DNA of 11,287 nt from the NCBI GenBank assembly GCA_035403465.1, contig DAONFG010000071.1, positions 1-11,287 on the forward strand, written 5' to 3'. Source of the DNA: JAAYBQ01 sp035403465 (lineage in GTDB: Bacteria > Spirochaetota > UBA4802 > UBA5550). The notes beneath the pieces are model-generated. The model did no database searches, had not been told where the DNA came from, and saw only the letters and a program-made list of their open reading frames with translations. Below, in pieces: positions 1 through 5,733 of the stretch; positions within the stretch are counted from its first letter, which is position 1; the number at the start of each line of letters is the position of its first letter. The translations under genes and the position numbers were made by a program.

Positions 1-57
1 GACCGTGTAAATACTGAACTAATTGCATTACTCACACGGTCTGGGGGTTAGGGGGAC
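1..57 (-). repeat. Dispersed repeat end with 8-bp inverted arms
   Basis: Bases 1-8 (GACCGTGT) and 34-41 (ACACGGTC) are perfect inverted arms around a 25-nt spacer. They are followed by two G5 runs at 43-57. The 16 bases at 32-47 recur as an exact reverse complement at 11243-11258, at the opposite end of the window, so this is a family member and not unique sequence. Read on the minus strand the order is C5, C5, then the hairpin arms. The copy overlaps the 3' end of the ArsR-methyltransferase gene and provides its stop codon. The mobility mechanism is not visible. The left limit is unknown because the window starts here. Confidence 0.6.
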
Positions 58-966
58 CTTTACCGCCATATATATCACAGTGTTTAGTCCCTCGCCTGCT
101 TTAAATTTTTTATTACACTTTAGAACAAGCCCGGCACCCTTCATCCAGCCCGACACAGTCTCTTTTGAAAAACCAAGCCGCCTGTGACCGTAAACGCTCC
201 GCATCTTCTCGTTGTTATGGCTGTCCAGTTCCGCAAGAACAAGCACGCCGCCGGGCTTCAGGATCCTGGATGCCTCATCAACAGCCTGCTGCTGTTCATC
301 AAGATAATGAAGCACCATGCTGATTACAACTGAATCCGCCTCACCGTCACGTACAGGCAGGTGATCCAGTTCGCCAAGCCTCAGGTCGATCATCCCGTTT
401 TTACCTTCAAGCAGTCTCCTGGCTTCTGCAAGCATCGCCGGTGACCGGTCTACTCCTATGACCCTGTCAGCCTTTACCAGCAGCCTCACGGCCAGTTCAC
501 CGCTGCCGCAGCCCAGGTCAGCGATAATCCCGCTTTCAGGCATCAACGCACATATTTCGCTGTTCAGGTCAAAGTCACCCAGCATGCTGCTTCGTATACT
601 TTTCCATTCGGGCGCCACACTGTTAAAATACTCCCTGCCGCGTTCAGTTCGTTCTGCAAGGTAATTCTGCAGATTCATTGCATCATTCTTAAACGCATCG
701 CCGGAAGCGAGTCTATCAAAAACCGGCCCGCATATATCGCACCAGAGTCCTTCATTTCCCATCATGTAAAAAACCCAGAGCCCCTCTTTCCTGTACGCAA
801 GAAGCCCCGCGTCTGCCAGGATTTTAAGGTGTCGTGAAATACGCGACTGCCCCATCCCGAGAACTGCAGCTATCTCGTTAACGCTCAGCTCATTGTTCCT
901 GAGAAGCGAGAGTATCCTTAAACGTGACTCATCAGACAGAGCCTTGAAGATGTTAACGGTCTCCAT
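28..966 (-). CDS. ArsR-family regulator fused to a SAM-dependent methyltransferase domain
   Basis: 312 aa. Residues 1-70 are an ArsR/SmtB winged helix-turn-helix (IFKALSDESRLRILSLL, then recognition helix SRISRHLKILADAGL). The usual metal motif ELCVCDL reads ELSVNEI, so classical metal sensing at that site is unlikely. A Cys pair lies at 76/79 (WCDICG). Residues about 115-305 form a class I methyltransferase fold, with motif I DLGCGSGELA at 150-159, GVDRSP at 171-176 and LKPGGVLVLAE after it. This architecture resembles regulators of methionine/SAM-cycle genes that sense SAM or SAH (SahR-like). Ligand and targets here are inference. The ATG at 966 puts the ArsR domain at the N-terminus. The gene stands alone, transcribed toward the window edge. 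The last nine residues (VPLTPRPCE) and the stop are encoded inside a dispersed repeat, so the native C-terminus has probably been replaced. Fold and architecture are confident; function is tentative. Confidence 0.88.
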   Translation of the reverse strand: METVNIFKALSDESRLRILSLLRNNELSVNEIAAVLGMGQSRISRHLKILADAGLLAYRKEGLWVFYMMGNEGLWCDICGPVFDRLASGDAFKNDAMNLQNYLAERTERGREYFNSVAPEWKSIRSSMLGDFDLNSEICALMPESGIIADLGCGSGELAVRLLVKADRVIGVDRSPAMLAEARRLLEGKNGMIDLRLGELDHLPVRDGEADSVVISMVLHYLDEQQQAVDEASRILKPGGVLVLAELDSHNNEKMRSVYGHRRLGFSKETVSGWMKGAGLVLKCNKKFKAGEGLNTVIYMAVKVPLTPRPCE

Positions 967-996
967 AACTATATCAATATATCCTTATATAGTTAT
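965..996. promoter_or_regulatory. Palindromic operator candidate for the ArsR-methyltransferase gene
   Basis: Perfect 10-bp inverted arms ATAACTATAT (965-974) and ATATAGTTAT (987-996) are separated by 12 bp. The left arm touches the start codon and the two arms straddle the putative -10 at 976-981. An AT-rich palindrome over the promoter is typical of ArsR-family autorepression. Autoregulation is inferred from position and symmetry only. Confidence 0.55.
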
Positions 997-1003
997 ATGT
1001 CAA
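976..1003 (-). promoter_or_regulatory. Putative sigma70-type promoter of the ArsR-methyltransferase gene
   Basis: On the minus strand, TTGACA (998-1003) is followed after 16 bp by TATATT (976-981). The -10 ends only 9 nt before the ATG at 966, so the transcript would start at or next to the start codon (nearly leaderless). A second exact TTGACA lies 20 bp upstream (1018-1023) and could serve an alternative start point; AAGGA at about 980-985 would then act as a distant ribosome site. Confidence 0.4.
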
Positions 1004-1102
1004 ATTGCCATGCATTGTGTCAATATTTTTTATTAAATTTTCAGGGGTGGAATAGTCGCACAGTTGTCGCGCGGGGGAAACTGGAAAGTTTTAATCAATC
1101 AC

Positions 1103-1121
1103 CCCGGATTTATCATCCGGG
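1103..1121 (-). terminator. Weak hairpin downstream of pcnB
   Basis: A perfect 7-bp stem (CCCGGAT/ATCCGGG) with a 5-nt loop lies 20 nt beyond the pcnB stop. No clear T-run follows on the minus strand, so it may be a Rho-assisted end or an RNA 3' stabiliser. The rest of 967-1140 holds only the ArsR promoter region. Confidence 0.3.
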
Positions 1122-1140
1122 TCAGGAGCAACAGAGCGAT

Positions 1141-2589
1141 TCAGCTATCCTGCGGGACTACTGGAGACTCCGAAGTTTTTTTTACCGCAGGTTTTTTCCT
1201 GCGTTTTCTTTTCGGTTTCTTAACTTCGGATTTATCTTCTTTAACCGCCCCCGAATCAGGGACCGCTGCCTGTTCCTGTGAATTCCCGGAAATTTTTTTA
1301 GGCCTGTTATGCACAGGGCGCCTTCCGCGTCCGCCATCCTGCCTGGCTTCGGTTTTACGCGCCTGCGGTGCCGGAGTGTCAGGGCTCTCTGCAGCAAGGG
1401 TCTTCCAGTACTTTATGTCCTCCTGGCAGCCGCCGGCTGATTCAGCAAGTATCTCGAAAAACAGGAGCGCATCGCTGAAATGTTCATTGCGTACAAACTT
1501 TTTTTCAAAGCGGGGATTTCTTTTGCCCTCATCGCTCTGCACAAAGGACTTCTGGCGCGTTACAATATTAAGCACACGGTCGGTCTCCTTGCGGGGCAGG
1601 CGGAGCCTCATGGCTATGGGATGAAAAATGTTGCGCGCCGCAATAAAAGATTCATGCGATCCGCGCACGGTTTCGGATTTATTGTCCAGGTCACTGAAAA
1701 TATCGTAAAAGAGCAGGGTTATGAGTACGCTTGTGGGTATCTCCGCGCCGGCGAGCCTGCGTTTATCCAGGGATTCAAGGCGCGCTATGAGTTTATGATT
1801 ATGACGCGCTTTGTCAACCTCGGGAATCCAGTGCGGCAGTACTCCGAACCTGTCCATGTACTTGAACGATGCGGCAGAGGCGCCGCATCTCAGTATCTTG
1901 TAGAGTTCCTCGAGCAGGCGGTTGGCGTTAGCCTCGGCCACGCGTGAAGCGTTGGCCACTGCATCCTTGTAATCATTTTTAGAAAGCCTGAACCCGAACC
2001 TGGCGCAGAAACGCGCTGCCCGGATAATCCTCACAGGGTCCTCCCTGAACCGTACAGCAGGATCACCGATTGAACGCAGGACCTTTTTCTTAATATCAGA
2101 CAGTCCGCCCGTATAATCCATTATTGTTGAATCGGCATAATTGTAATACAGCGAATTGATCGTGAAGTCACGCCTGAAAGCGTCCTCCTCGATCGTGCCG
2201 AAAGTATTGTAATTCTTCTTTTCCTTATCATCTGTTTCTGTGGGATCAACAGCGGCCCTGAAGGTCGCGACCTCAATAAACCTGTCAGCTGCAATATAAA
2301 CATGCGCAAGGCGGAACCTGCTGCCGATCAGAAAGCAGCGCGCGAAGAGACGCTTGATCTGCCTGGGGTGCGCATCGGTGACAATGTCAAAATCTTTGGG
2401 CGGCATCCCGAGGAGTATATCCCTGACGCATCCTCCCACGAGGTACGCCTTGTATCCATTCTTCTTGAGGCGGTACATTATATCTATTACGCCGCGTTCT
2501 ATCTGTTTGTTGTCAATCGGGTGTTCCCTCTGGGGAAGTACAACTGGAAACTTGCCTTTTCTTGTAATTAGGGATTTAATCCGTTTCAT
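1141..2589 (-). CDS. pcnB: Poly(A) polymerase
   Basis: 482 aa class II nucleotidyltransferase that adds 3' poly(A) tails, marking RNA for decay. The head domain has YLVGGCVRDILLG (49-61), catalytic aspartates in DFDIVT (D67, D69), RRDFTINSL (139-147) and RFREDPVRIIRAARF (180-194). The segment LIGSRFRLAHV (87-97) matches the signature that separates bacterial poly(A) polymerases from CCA-adding enzymes, so the PcnB call is preferred. Length is close to E. coli PcnB. From about residue 400 the tail is low-complexity and strongly basic (KKPKRKRRKKPAVKK), probably a disordered RNA-binding extension. The ATG at 2589 is supported by a well-placed promoter upstream. The gene appears monocistronic. 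Confidence 0.93.
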   Translation of the reverse strand: MKRIKSLITRKGKFPVVLPQREHPIDNKQIERGVIDIMYRLKKNGYKAYLVGGCVRDILLGMPPKDFDIVTDAHPRQIKRLFARCFLIGSRFRLAHVYIAADRFIEVATFRAAVDPTETDDKEKKNYNTFGTIEEDAFRRDFTINSLYYNYADSTIMDYTGGLSDIKKKVLRSIGDPAVRFREDPVRIIRAARFCARFGFRLSKNDYKDAVANASRVAEANANRLLEELYKILRCGASAASFKYMDRFGVLPHWIPEVDKARHNHKLIARLESLDKRRLAGAEIPTSVLITLLFYDIFSDLDNKSETVRGSHESFIAARNIFHPIAMRLRLPRKETDRVLNIVTRQKSFVQSDEGKRNPRFEKKFVRNEHFSDALLFFEILAESAGGCQEDIKYWKTLAAESPDTPAPQARKTEARQDGGRGRRPVHNRPKKISGNSQEQAAVPDSGAVKEDKSEVKKPKRKRRKKPAVKKTSESPVVPQDS

Positions 2590-2614
2590 TCATACCATCT
2601 GAAAATTTTTTTTC

Positions 2615-2643
2615 ATTCTAACAGAAAAGCCTCTTTTTGTCAA
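2615..2643 (-). promoter_or_regulatory. Strong sigma70-type promoter of pcnB
   Basis: On the minus strand, consensus TTGACA (2638-2643), a 17-bp spacer and TAGAAT (2615-2620) lie 26 bp before the pcnB ATG. The expected 5' leader is about 20 nt. Confidence 0.7.
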
Positions 2644-2663
2644 GGGGGTATACAAAAAAGAGG
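2624..2663 (-). terminator. Terminator-like hairpin after the MBL hydrolase, overlapping the pcnB -35
   Basis: CCTCTTTTTGT (2630-2640) and ACAAAAAAGAGG (2652-2663) are inverted with one bulged base and an 11-nt loop. On the minus strand CTTTTCT follows the stem. It lies 46 bp past the MBL hydrolase stop. The left arm contains part of the pcnB -35 box, so the end of one unit and the start of the next share DNA. Confidence 0.45.
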
Positions 2664-2708
2664 ATGAATCAGAAAACCGGTTCTCCGCCCCACCCTCCCT
2701 TTGACTCT

Positions 2709-3485
2709 TTACCTGACACCCTTTGCGTAATCCAGGAGGGGCTGCAAACCATCCAGCGGACCTGAATGCGAGAAGACAATATACCTGATTTCATTCTTTA
2801 CAGGATCCAGCCTTAGCGCAAGAGCCTTGAGAGACCTGTCCTGCCCGGCCACATCTCCGCTGAAAAACCATACTGCATGTTTAATTTTATTATCAGATGA
2901 AGAAAGTGCAGCGTCACCTATAAAAAGGACCCCGGAAACCAGGAATGCCGCACCACCTTCTGTATGCCCGGGAACTGAAAAGACTTCTATCTTAAGTGAT
3001 CCTAACCGGACCGGTTCTCCGTCTTTAAGAATATTTGTGACCTTTAATCCCGTGGGTACTGCGGAAAAGATCAGGCTTGAGGGCGAATTATTTGTTGCCT
3101 GGCCTTCAACTATCGGGATCTCCTTTTCGAGGGCGTAGAGCTTTGCATTCGGGAACATCTTCGCTGCTGCTATATGGTCGAAATGACCATGTGTAAAAAA
3201 GATTGCCTTTACATCTGAAGGCTTATACCCGCGGCCGGCAAGGGCGTCGATTACCGGTTTGCCGTCAGGTGAATTTCCGGCATCTATGAGCCCGATCTCC
3301 CCGCTGCCCCCGTCCAGGATCAATACCTGGCTCATCCCGTCAAAGACGCTGATTATTTTCCCACCGGCAAACTCAGTGCCTGGCTTAATCTCCTTTGTTC
3401 CCATAAACGGAAAAATAACCAGAAAGAAAAATGCCAGCAGCAATGCAAGAACAATTGAACCGGCTGTAATAAGAACTTTTTTCAT
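2709..3485 (-). CDS. Membrane-anchored metallo-beta-lactamase-fold hydrolase
   Basis: 258 aa. Residues 1-28 are a hydrophobic segment after MKK (uncleaved anchor or signal peptide), so the enzyme probably acts on the periplasmic side. The MBL core has all metal positions: THGHFDH (H99, H101, D103, H104), VPGHTEGGAAFLV (H174), FIGDA (D191) and FSHSGPL (H240). Two metal ions, usually zinc, would be bound. Many relatives hydrolyse thioesters such as glyoxalase II substrates or lactones, but nothing here fixes the substrate. The start is clear: AGGAG lies 7 nt before the ATG at 3485. A MITE-like element begins 26 bp upstream and cuts this gene off from the alpha/beta hydrolase, so it probably relies on a promoter in or next to the element. 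Confidence 0.88.
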   Translation of the reverse strand: MKKVLITAGSIVLALLLAFFFLVIFPFMGTKEIKPGTEFAGGKIISVFDGMSQVLILDGGSGEIGLIDAGNSPDGKPVIDALAGRGYKPSDVKAIFFTHGHFDHIAAAKMFPNAKLYALEKEIPIVEGQATNNSPSSLIFSAVPTGLKVTNILKDGEPVRLGSLKIEVFSVPGHTEGGAAFLVSGVLFIGDAALSSSDNKIKHAVWFFSGDVAGQDRSLKALALRLDPVKNEIRYIVFSHSGPLDGLQPLLDYAKGVR

Positions 3486-3510
3486 GTTAATACTCCTTTA
3501 TAAAAAATTC

Positions 3511-3816
3511 AGCTCATTCCGGATTATTGGGAGATTCACTGGTTTTATTAAAGACAACTTTATGCCGGTATTCTCCAGCCCCCTGTCCCCCAAAGGGGGC
3601 ACGTATCCAGAATTATTCAAATGATAAATATTCTTTAATCCTTTTCTAAACAGGTTCCATGGTATTTAAAACATTTATTGGCAACCCGGTAATATAAAAA
3701 ATCATTTATAAATTCCTGTTCCTTGAATCACTAATTGTTTCCATTTACGTGCCCCCTTTGGGGGACAGGGGGAAATCAGCTATGTTGCTGGTTTTCCCAA
3801 CATTCCGGAATGAGCC
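3511..3816. mobile_element. MITE-like non-autonomous element with TIRs and 8-bp target duplication
   Basis: 306 bp with no coding capacity. The ends are imperfect terminal inverted repeats of about 22 bp: left GCTCATTCCGGA.., right reverse complement GCTCATTCCGGA... Direct repeats AAAAATTC at 3503-3510 and 3817-3824 abut both ends exactly, which is the footprint of transposition. Inside lies a 27-bp perfect inverted repeat (3579-3605 and 3746-3772). No transposase is present, so mobilisation would need an enzyme encoded elsewhere. A partial copy is at 11170-11248. Confidence 0.8.
3579..3772. repeat. 27-bp perfect inner inverted repeat of the MITE
   Basis: 3579-3605 and 3746-3772 are exact reverse complements around 140 bp of AT-rich sequence. 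Each arm contains CCCCC-AAA-GGGGG and is itself a small hairpin, with G5 runs that could also form quadruplex structure. The arms may block transcription between the two flanking minus-strand genes. Confidence 0.8.
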
Positions 3817-3862
3817 AAAAATTCTTATCAATCTAAAGTAAAGAAGCTGCTCTGACCCCTGG

Positions 3863-4714
3863 TTATTTTTTGAAGAATTCAAGGCATAAATCAGCTATTA
3901 CTCCAGGCTGCTCCATTGGCACAAGGTGTCCGGCATTGTTGACAACAGTATGTTTCCCGGCAGGAAAAAGCGATGCTGCTTTTTTAAGGTCAATGTACAG
4001 CCTGTTTTCGCTCATCCCCCCCTCGACCACAAGCACCGGGCACTTTATCTCCGGGAGAAGCGGCCATGGGTCCATCGCGTTGCCCCCCATAAATAGAGAC
4101 GCCTCCTTTTCCGGTGAACAGGCCAAAGTAAGTCCCCCTGACCCCGCGGGGATCATGCCGTAAAGTATGTAAAGATCCATCATCTCAGGAGCCCACTTTG
4201 CAAATAGTTTTTTCCCTGCAAGATATTCACGCGCCTGCGCGGCACTCTCCCAGTGGTTCCGCCTGTTTATGGACTTTGAGGCCAGCGGATGCTGCTCCAC
4301 CGTTAATTTCTGACTGTAAAAATTCTGCGGCAGGTATATGGGTTCAATAAGAATCATGGCCGACGGCTCAACCGGGTGAAGAGCGCTGCACAGGGTTGCA
4401 ACAGTGGCTCCCATTGAATGACCGGCAACATACGGGGCTCTGACCCCCAGTGTCCTGAACATTTCGAAAAGGTCGTCTGCAAGCAGCTCCCAGCTGAGGC
4501 CATCATCAGGTTTTGCAGACCGGTGATCGCAGAAGTAAGGAATGATTATATTGAAATTCCGCCCGAGTTTTTCCGCAACGGGGTGCCACATCCACGGAAG
4601 AAAACCCGTCGCATGCAGCATAACAAGGTCGGGCTTAACCGCCGGGTAATGCAGGTACTGAATTACACTTTCACCTGTATCGCATTTTTTAAGTATGGGC
4701 CGGGACTTATCCAT
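3863..4714 (-). CDS. Alpha/beta hydrolase
   Basis: Soluble alpha/beta-hydrolase-fold enzyme of 283 aa from the chosen start. Numbered from an upstream in-frame ATG at 4729 (288 aa), LHATGF at 38-43 is the oxyanion-region motif, GHSMG at 103-107 is the nucleophile elbow (S105), the acid follows PVLVVEGG (E236 or E241 in place of the usual Asp) and NNAGHLVPMEQP carries H268. A cap domain spans about 130-220. The family includes esterases, lactonases and meta-cleavage hydrolases; the substrate is not deducible. I chose the ATG at 4714 because GGTGG lies 8 nt upstream of it, while 4729 has no ribosome site. An intrinsic terminator and a structured RNA element precede the gene (4765-4994), suggesting regulation by attenuation. 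No signal peptide. Confidence 0.88.
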   Translation of the reverse strand: MDKSRPILKKCDTGESVIQYLHYPAVKPDLVMLHATGFLPWMWHPVAEKLGRNFNIIIPYFCDHRSAKPDDGLSWELLADDLFEMFRTLGVRAPYVAGHSMGATVATLCSALHPVEPSAMILIEPIYLPQNFYSQKLTVEQHPLASKSINRRNHWESAAQAREYLAGKKLFAKWAPEMMDLYILYGMIPAGSGGLTLACSPEKEASLFMGGNAMDPWPLLPEIKCPVLVVEGGMSENRLYIDLKKAASLFPAGKHTVVNNAGHLVPMEQPGVIADLCLEFFKK

Positions 4715-4764
4715 GACATTTACCACCATGTAATTATATGTATGGCCCTGAGCGATAAGTCAAG

Positions 4765-4789
4765 AAAAAAGGGTGGTAATATCCCACCC
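4765..4789 (-). terminator. Intrinsic terminator upstream of the alpha/beta hydrolase
   Basis: Minus-strand GGGTGG (4784-4789), 7-nt loop, CCACCC (4771-4776), then T6 (4765-4770): a textbook Rho-independent terminator. It ends only 50 nt before the hydrolase start and ends or attenuates the leader RNA described at 4765-4994. Confidence 0.7.
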
Positions 4790-4821
4790 ATCGGGAAAGC
4801 ACCAGTCTGTGTTGCTTTGCT

Positions 4822-4985
4822 TTATTTGAAGTATGCTTCCTCAATATCATCTATGTCTCTTGGGGGGTGGCGACTTTGATGATATAAACGCCGGTGGCTT
4901 CTTTCCAGTAAGCTCCTTAGCAGGTTCATTCCGCCTTATGTGGTTTGTTCCTGTTAAGAAGCCTTCAGGAGTATACACCTTAAAT
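4822..4985 (-). pseudogene. Possible frameshifted coding remnant (alternative reading of the structured RNA)
   Basis: One minus-strand frame reads ..KVYTPEGFLTGTNHIRR.. through ..KKPPAFISSKSPPP from about 4985 to 4862. At the C6 run (4862-4867) a one-base shift continues as RDIDDIEEAYFK and a TAA stop at 4822-4824, 33 nt before the intrinsic terminator. The composition is protein-like, but there is no start codon with a ribosome site and I recognise no family. The perfect RNA helices over the same bases argue against coding. Reported as the competing hypothesis. Confidence 0.2.
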
Positions 4986-5095
4986 AAAACCGGCACTCTC
5001 CCTCAGGATGGTTTGTGATAACTGCTCATTAGCTTCCTGTTTAATAGAAACTAATTCTTTTAAAAACAGAGTATTTAAAAAATCATGAATTAACA
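4979..5095 (-). CDS. Short 38-codon ORF in the leader
   Basis: An uninterrupted minus-strand frame starts at the ATG near 5095 and stops at TAA near 4979. The peptide begins MLIHDFLNTLFLKELVS and continues with a Gln/Glu-rich stretch ending ILRESAGFI, compatible with an amphipathic helix. It starts about 15 nt after the transcription start predicted from the promoter at 5117-5145. The ribosome site is poor (AAAAG). Its stop overlaps the first strand of the pseudoknotted RNA, so it could be a leader peptide. No family recognised. Confidence 0.3.
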
Positions 5096-5116
5096 TAATC
5101 TTTTATGAACGATATT

Positions 5117-5145
5117 ATCGTAATGGATCGCCGTTCCGATGTCAA
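5117..5145 (-). promoter_or_regulatory. Putative promoter for the leader RNA upstream of the alpha/beta hydrolase
   Basis: Minus-strand consensus TTGACA (5140-5145), 17-bp spacer, TACGAT (5117-5122). Transcription would start near 5110 and run through the 38-codon ORF and the structured RNA to the terminator at 4765 (about 345 nt), or read through into the hydrolase. Confidence 0.5.
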
Positions 5146-5213
5146 TGAATTTTCTATATTTTAACACTTTTTTTATTATGTCTCCCAAAAAAATGACAAC
5201 TTGCAATACGGGG

Positions 5214-5422
5214 TTAGTAGCCGAAACCGGCATAGGCGTATACCCACGAGGAATCTTCAGGTGCGATGTTCGGCCCTTTGTCTGATTGTGAATAGGCATA
5301 CGGAGATGATGCTATAAAAAAATCAGGAGAAACAAAAAATATGACCGGGAAATCATATCGATAGTCTTTGTTATAAAGCATGTTACCCGATTGTTTCTGT
5401 TGCCATCCAGTTTACCGCTCAT
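5214..5422 (-). pseudogene. Small hypothetical ORF with strong ribosome site and apparent early frameshift
   Basis: AAGGAGG (5430-5436) lies 7 nt before an ATG at 5420-5422, an ideal initiation site. That frame ends at a TAG (5312-5314) after 36 codons. A second frame, open from a TAA near the start, runs to TAA at 5214-5216 and contains an internal ATG at 5379-5381, giving an intact 55-aa ORF (MLYNKDYRYDFP.. to ..SSWVYAYAGFGY). One extra A at codon 4 of the first frame would join it to the second as a 69-aa protein (MSGKTGWQQKQSG..). The second frame is rich in aromatic residues, has a hydrophobic stretch (PVIFFVSPDFFIASS) and looks more protein-like. This suggests a decayed gene, a sequencing indel or programmed frameshifting. 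No family recognised. Confidence 0.4.
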
Positions 5423-5453
5423 TATGTGTCCTCCTTAGATCTTTCAGAGCTGA

Positions 5454-5465
5454 TTAAACGTTTAA
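5454..5465. promoter_or_regulatory. 12-bp perfect palindrome upstream of the small ORF
   Basis: TTAAACGTTTAA is perfectly symmetric and lies 18 bp upstream of the AAGGAGG ribosome site of the small minus-strand ORF. It could be an operator. The surrounding 5466-5600 is AT-rich and I see no gene in it. Confidence 0.3.
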
Positions 5466-5601
5466 AATATTATTCTGATTTATCCTGCATCAATTCAAGT
5501 CTATTTTTAAAATGCGCCGTGGATCCGCCCGGCAATTTGCGTTATTATAAAGCTTTTAATTAATTTAAGGCGTGCAGTAAAGCAGGTATAACATAAAACT
5601 C

Positions 5602-5615
5602 AGTGAGCAGTCACT
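5602..5615. promoter_or_regulatory. Short inverted repeat and promoter-like box upstream of the porin gene
   Basis: AGTGA-GCAG-TCACT is a perfect 5-bp inverted repeat abutting an exact TATAAT (5615-5620) on the plus strand. No good -35 accompanies the TATAAT. It may be an operator site for the porin gene 115 bp downstream. Confidence 0.25.
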
Positions 5616-5639
5616 ATAATGCTTGAAAAAATTATCTTC

Positions 5640-5667
5640 TTGAGTAATATTTTACTGGTAATATAAA
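5640..5667 (+). promoter_or_regulatory. Putative promoter of the FadL-like porin gene
   Basis: TTGAGT (5640-5645), 16-bp spacer, TATAAA (5662-5667). The start codon is 66 bp downstream of the -10, leaving a leader of about 60 nt. Confidence 0.4.
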
Positions 5668-5733
5668 TTTTCAGGCGGTTTGAATCTATTAGAAACTGCT
5701 GATACTGGTAAACAATACAGGGGGCTTCATTCA

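Larger units (their letters stand above)
4765..4994 (-). ncRNA. Candidate structured leader RNA (pseudoknotted, riboswitch/attenuator-like)
   Basis: All helices are perfect Watson-Crick. Helix C: 4890-4895 with 4989-4994 (GCCGGT/ACCGGC). Helix A: 4896-4903 with 4956-4963 (GGCTTCTT/AAGAAGCC), stacked directly on C. Helix B: 4913-4917 with 4967-4971, crossing A as a pseudoknot. A 4-bp helix lies inside A (4921-4924/4950-4953). Helix D: 4844-4851 with 4878-4885 (ATATCATC/GATGATAT), extended by GTC/GAC. Helix E: a small GAAG/CTTC hairpin at 4828-4839. The intrinsic terminator follows. The loop of D contains minus-strand CCACCC (4865-4870), identical to the terminator 3' arm and able to pair with its 5' arm. 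I recognise no known riboswitch class. The stretch also reads as protein-like fragments in two minus frames (see the 4822-4985 entry), so a decayed gene remains possible. Confidence 0.4.

Noticed and set aside
1480..1947. Plus-strand ORF of 155 aa opposite pcnB
   Set aside because: Antisense to well-supported PcnB sequence, with no initiation signals.
3579..3772. CRISPR-like or terminator-only reading of the C/G-rich repeat arms
   Set aside because: Only two copies in inverted orientation with no spacer array, and the TIRs plus target duplication explain them better as parts of a transposable element.
4919..4935. TpsiC-like GGTTCATTCC suggesting a tRNA
   Set aside because: No acceptor, D or anticodon stems can be formed around it; the bases lie inside the loop of helix A.
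4833..5018. Plus-strand ORF of 61 aa over the structured RNA region
   Set aside because: No ribosome site upstream, no promoter on that strand nearby, and the terminator polarity and promoter both point to minus-strand transcription. Its openness mirrors the minus-strand structure.
5090..5299. Minus-strand ORF of 69 aa (MPIHNQTKGRTSH..)
   Set aside because: Its start lacks a ribosome site and it overlaps, in another frame, the more protein-like 55-aa frame ending at 5214. It looks like an out-of-frame continuation.
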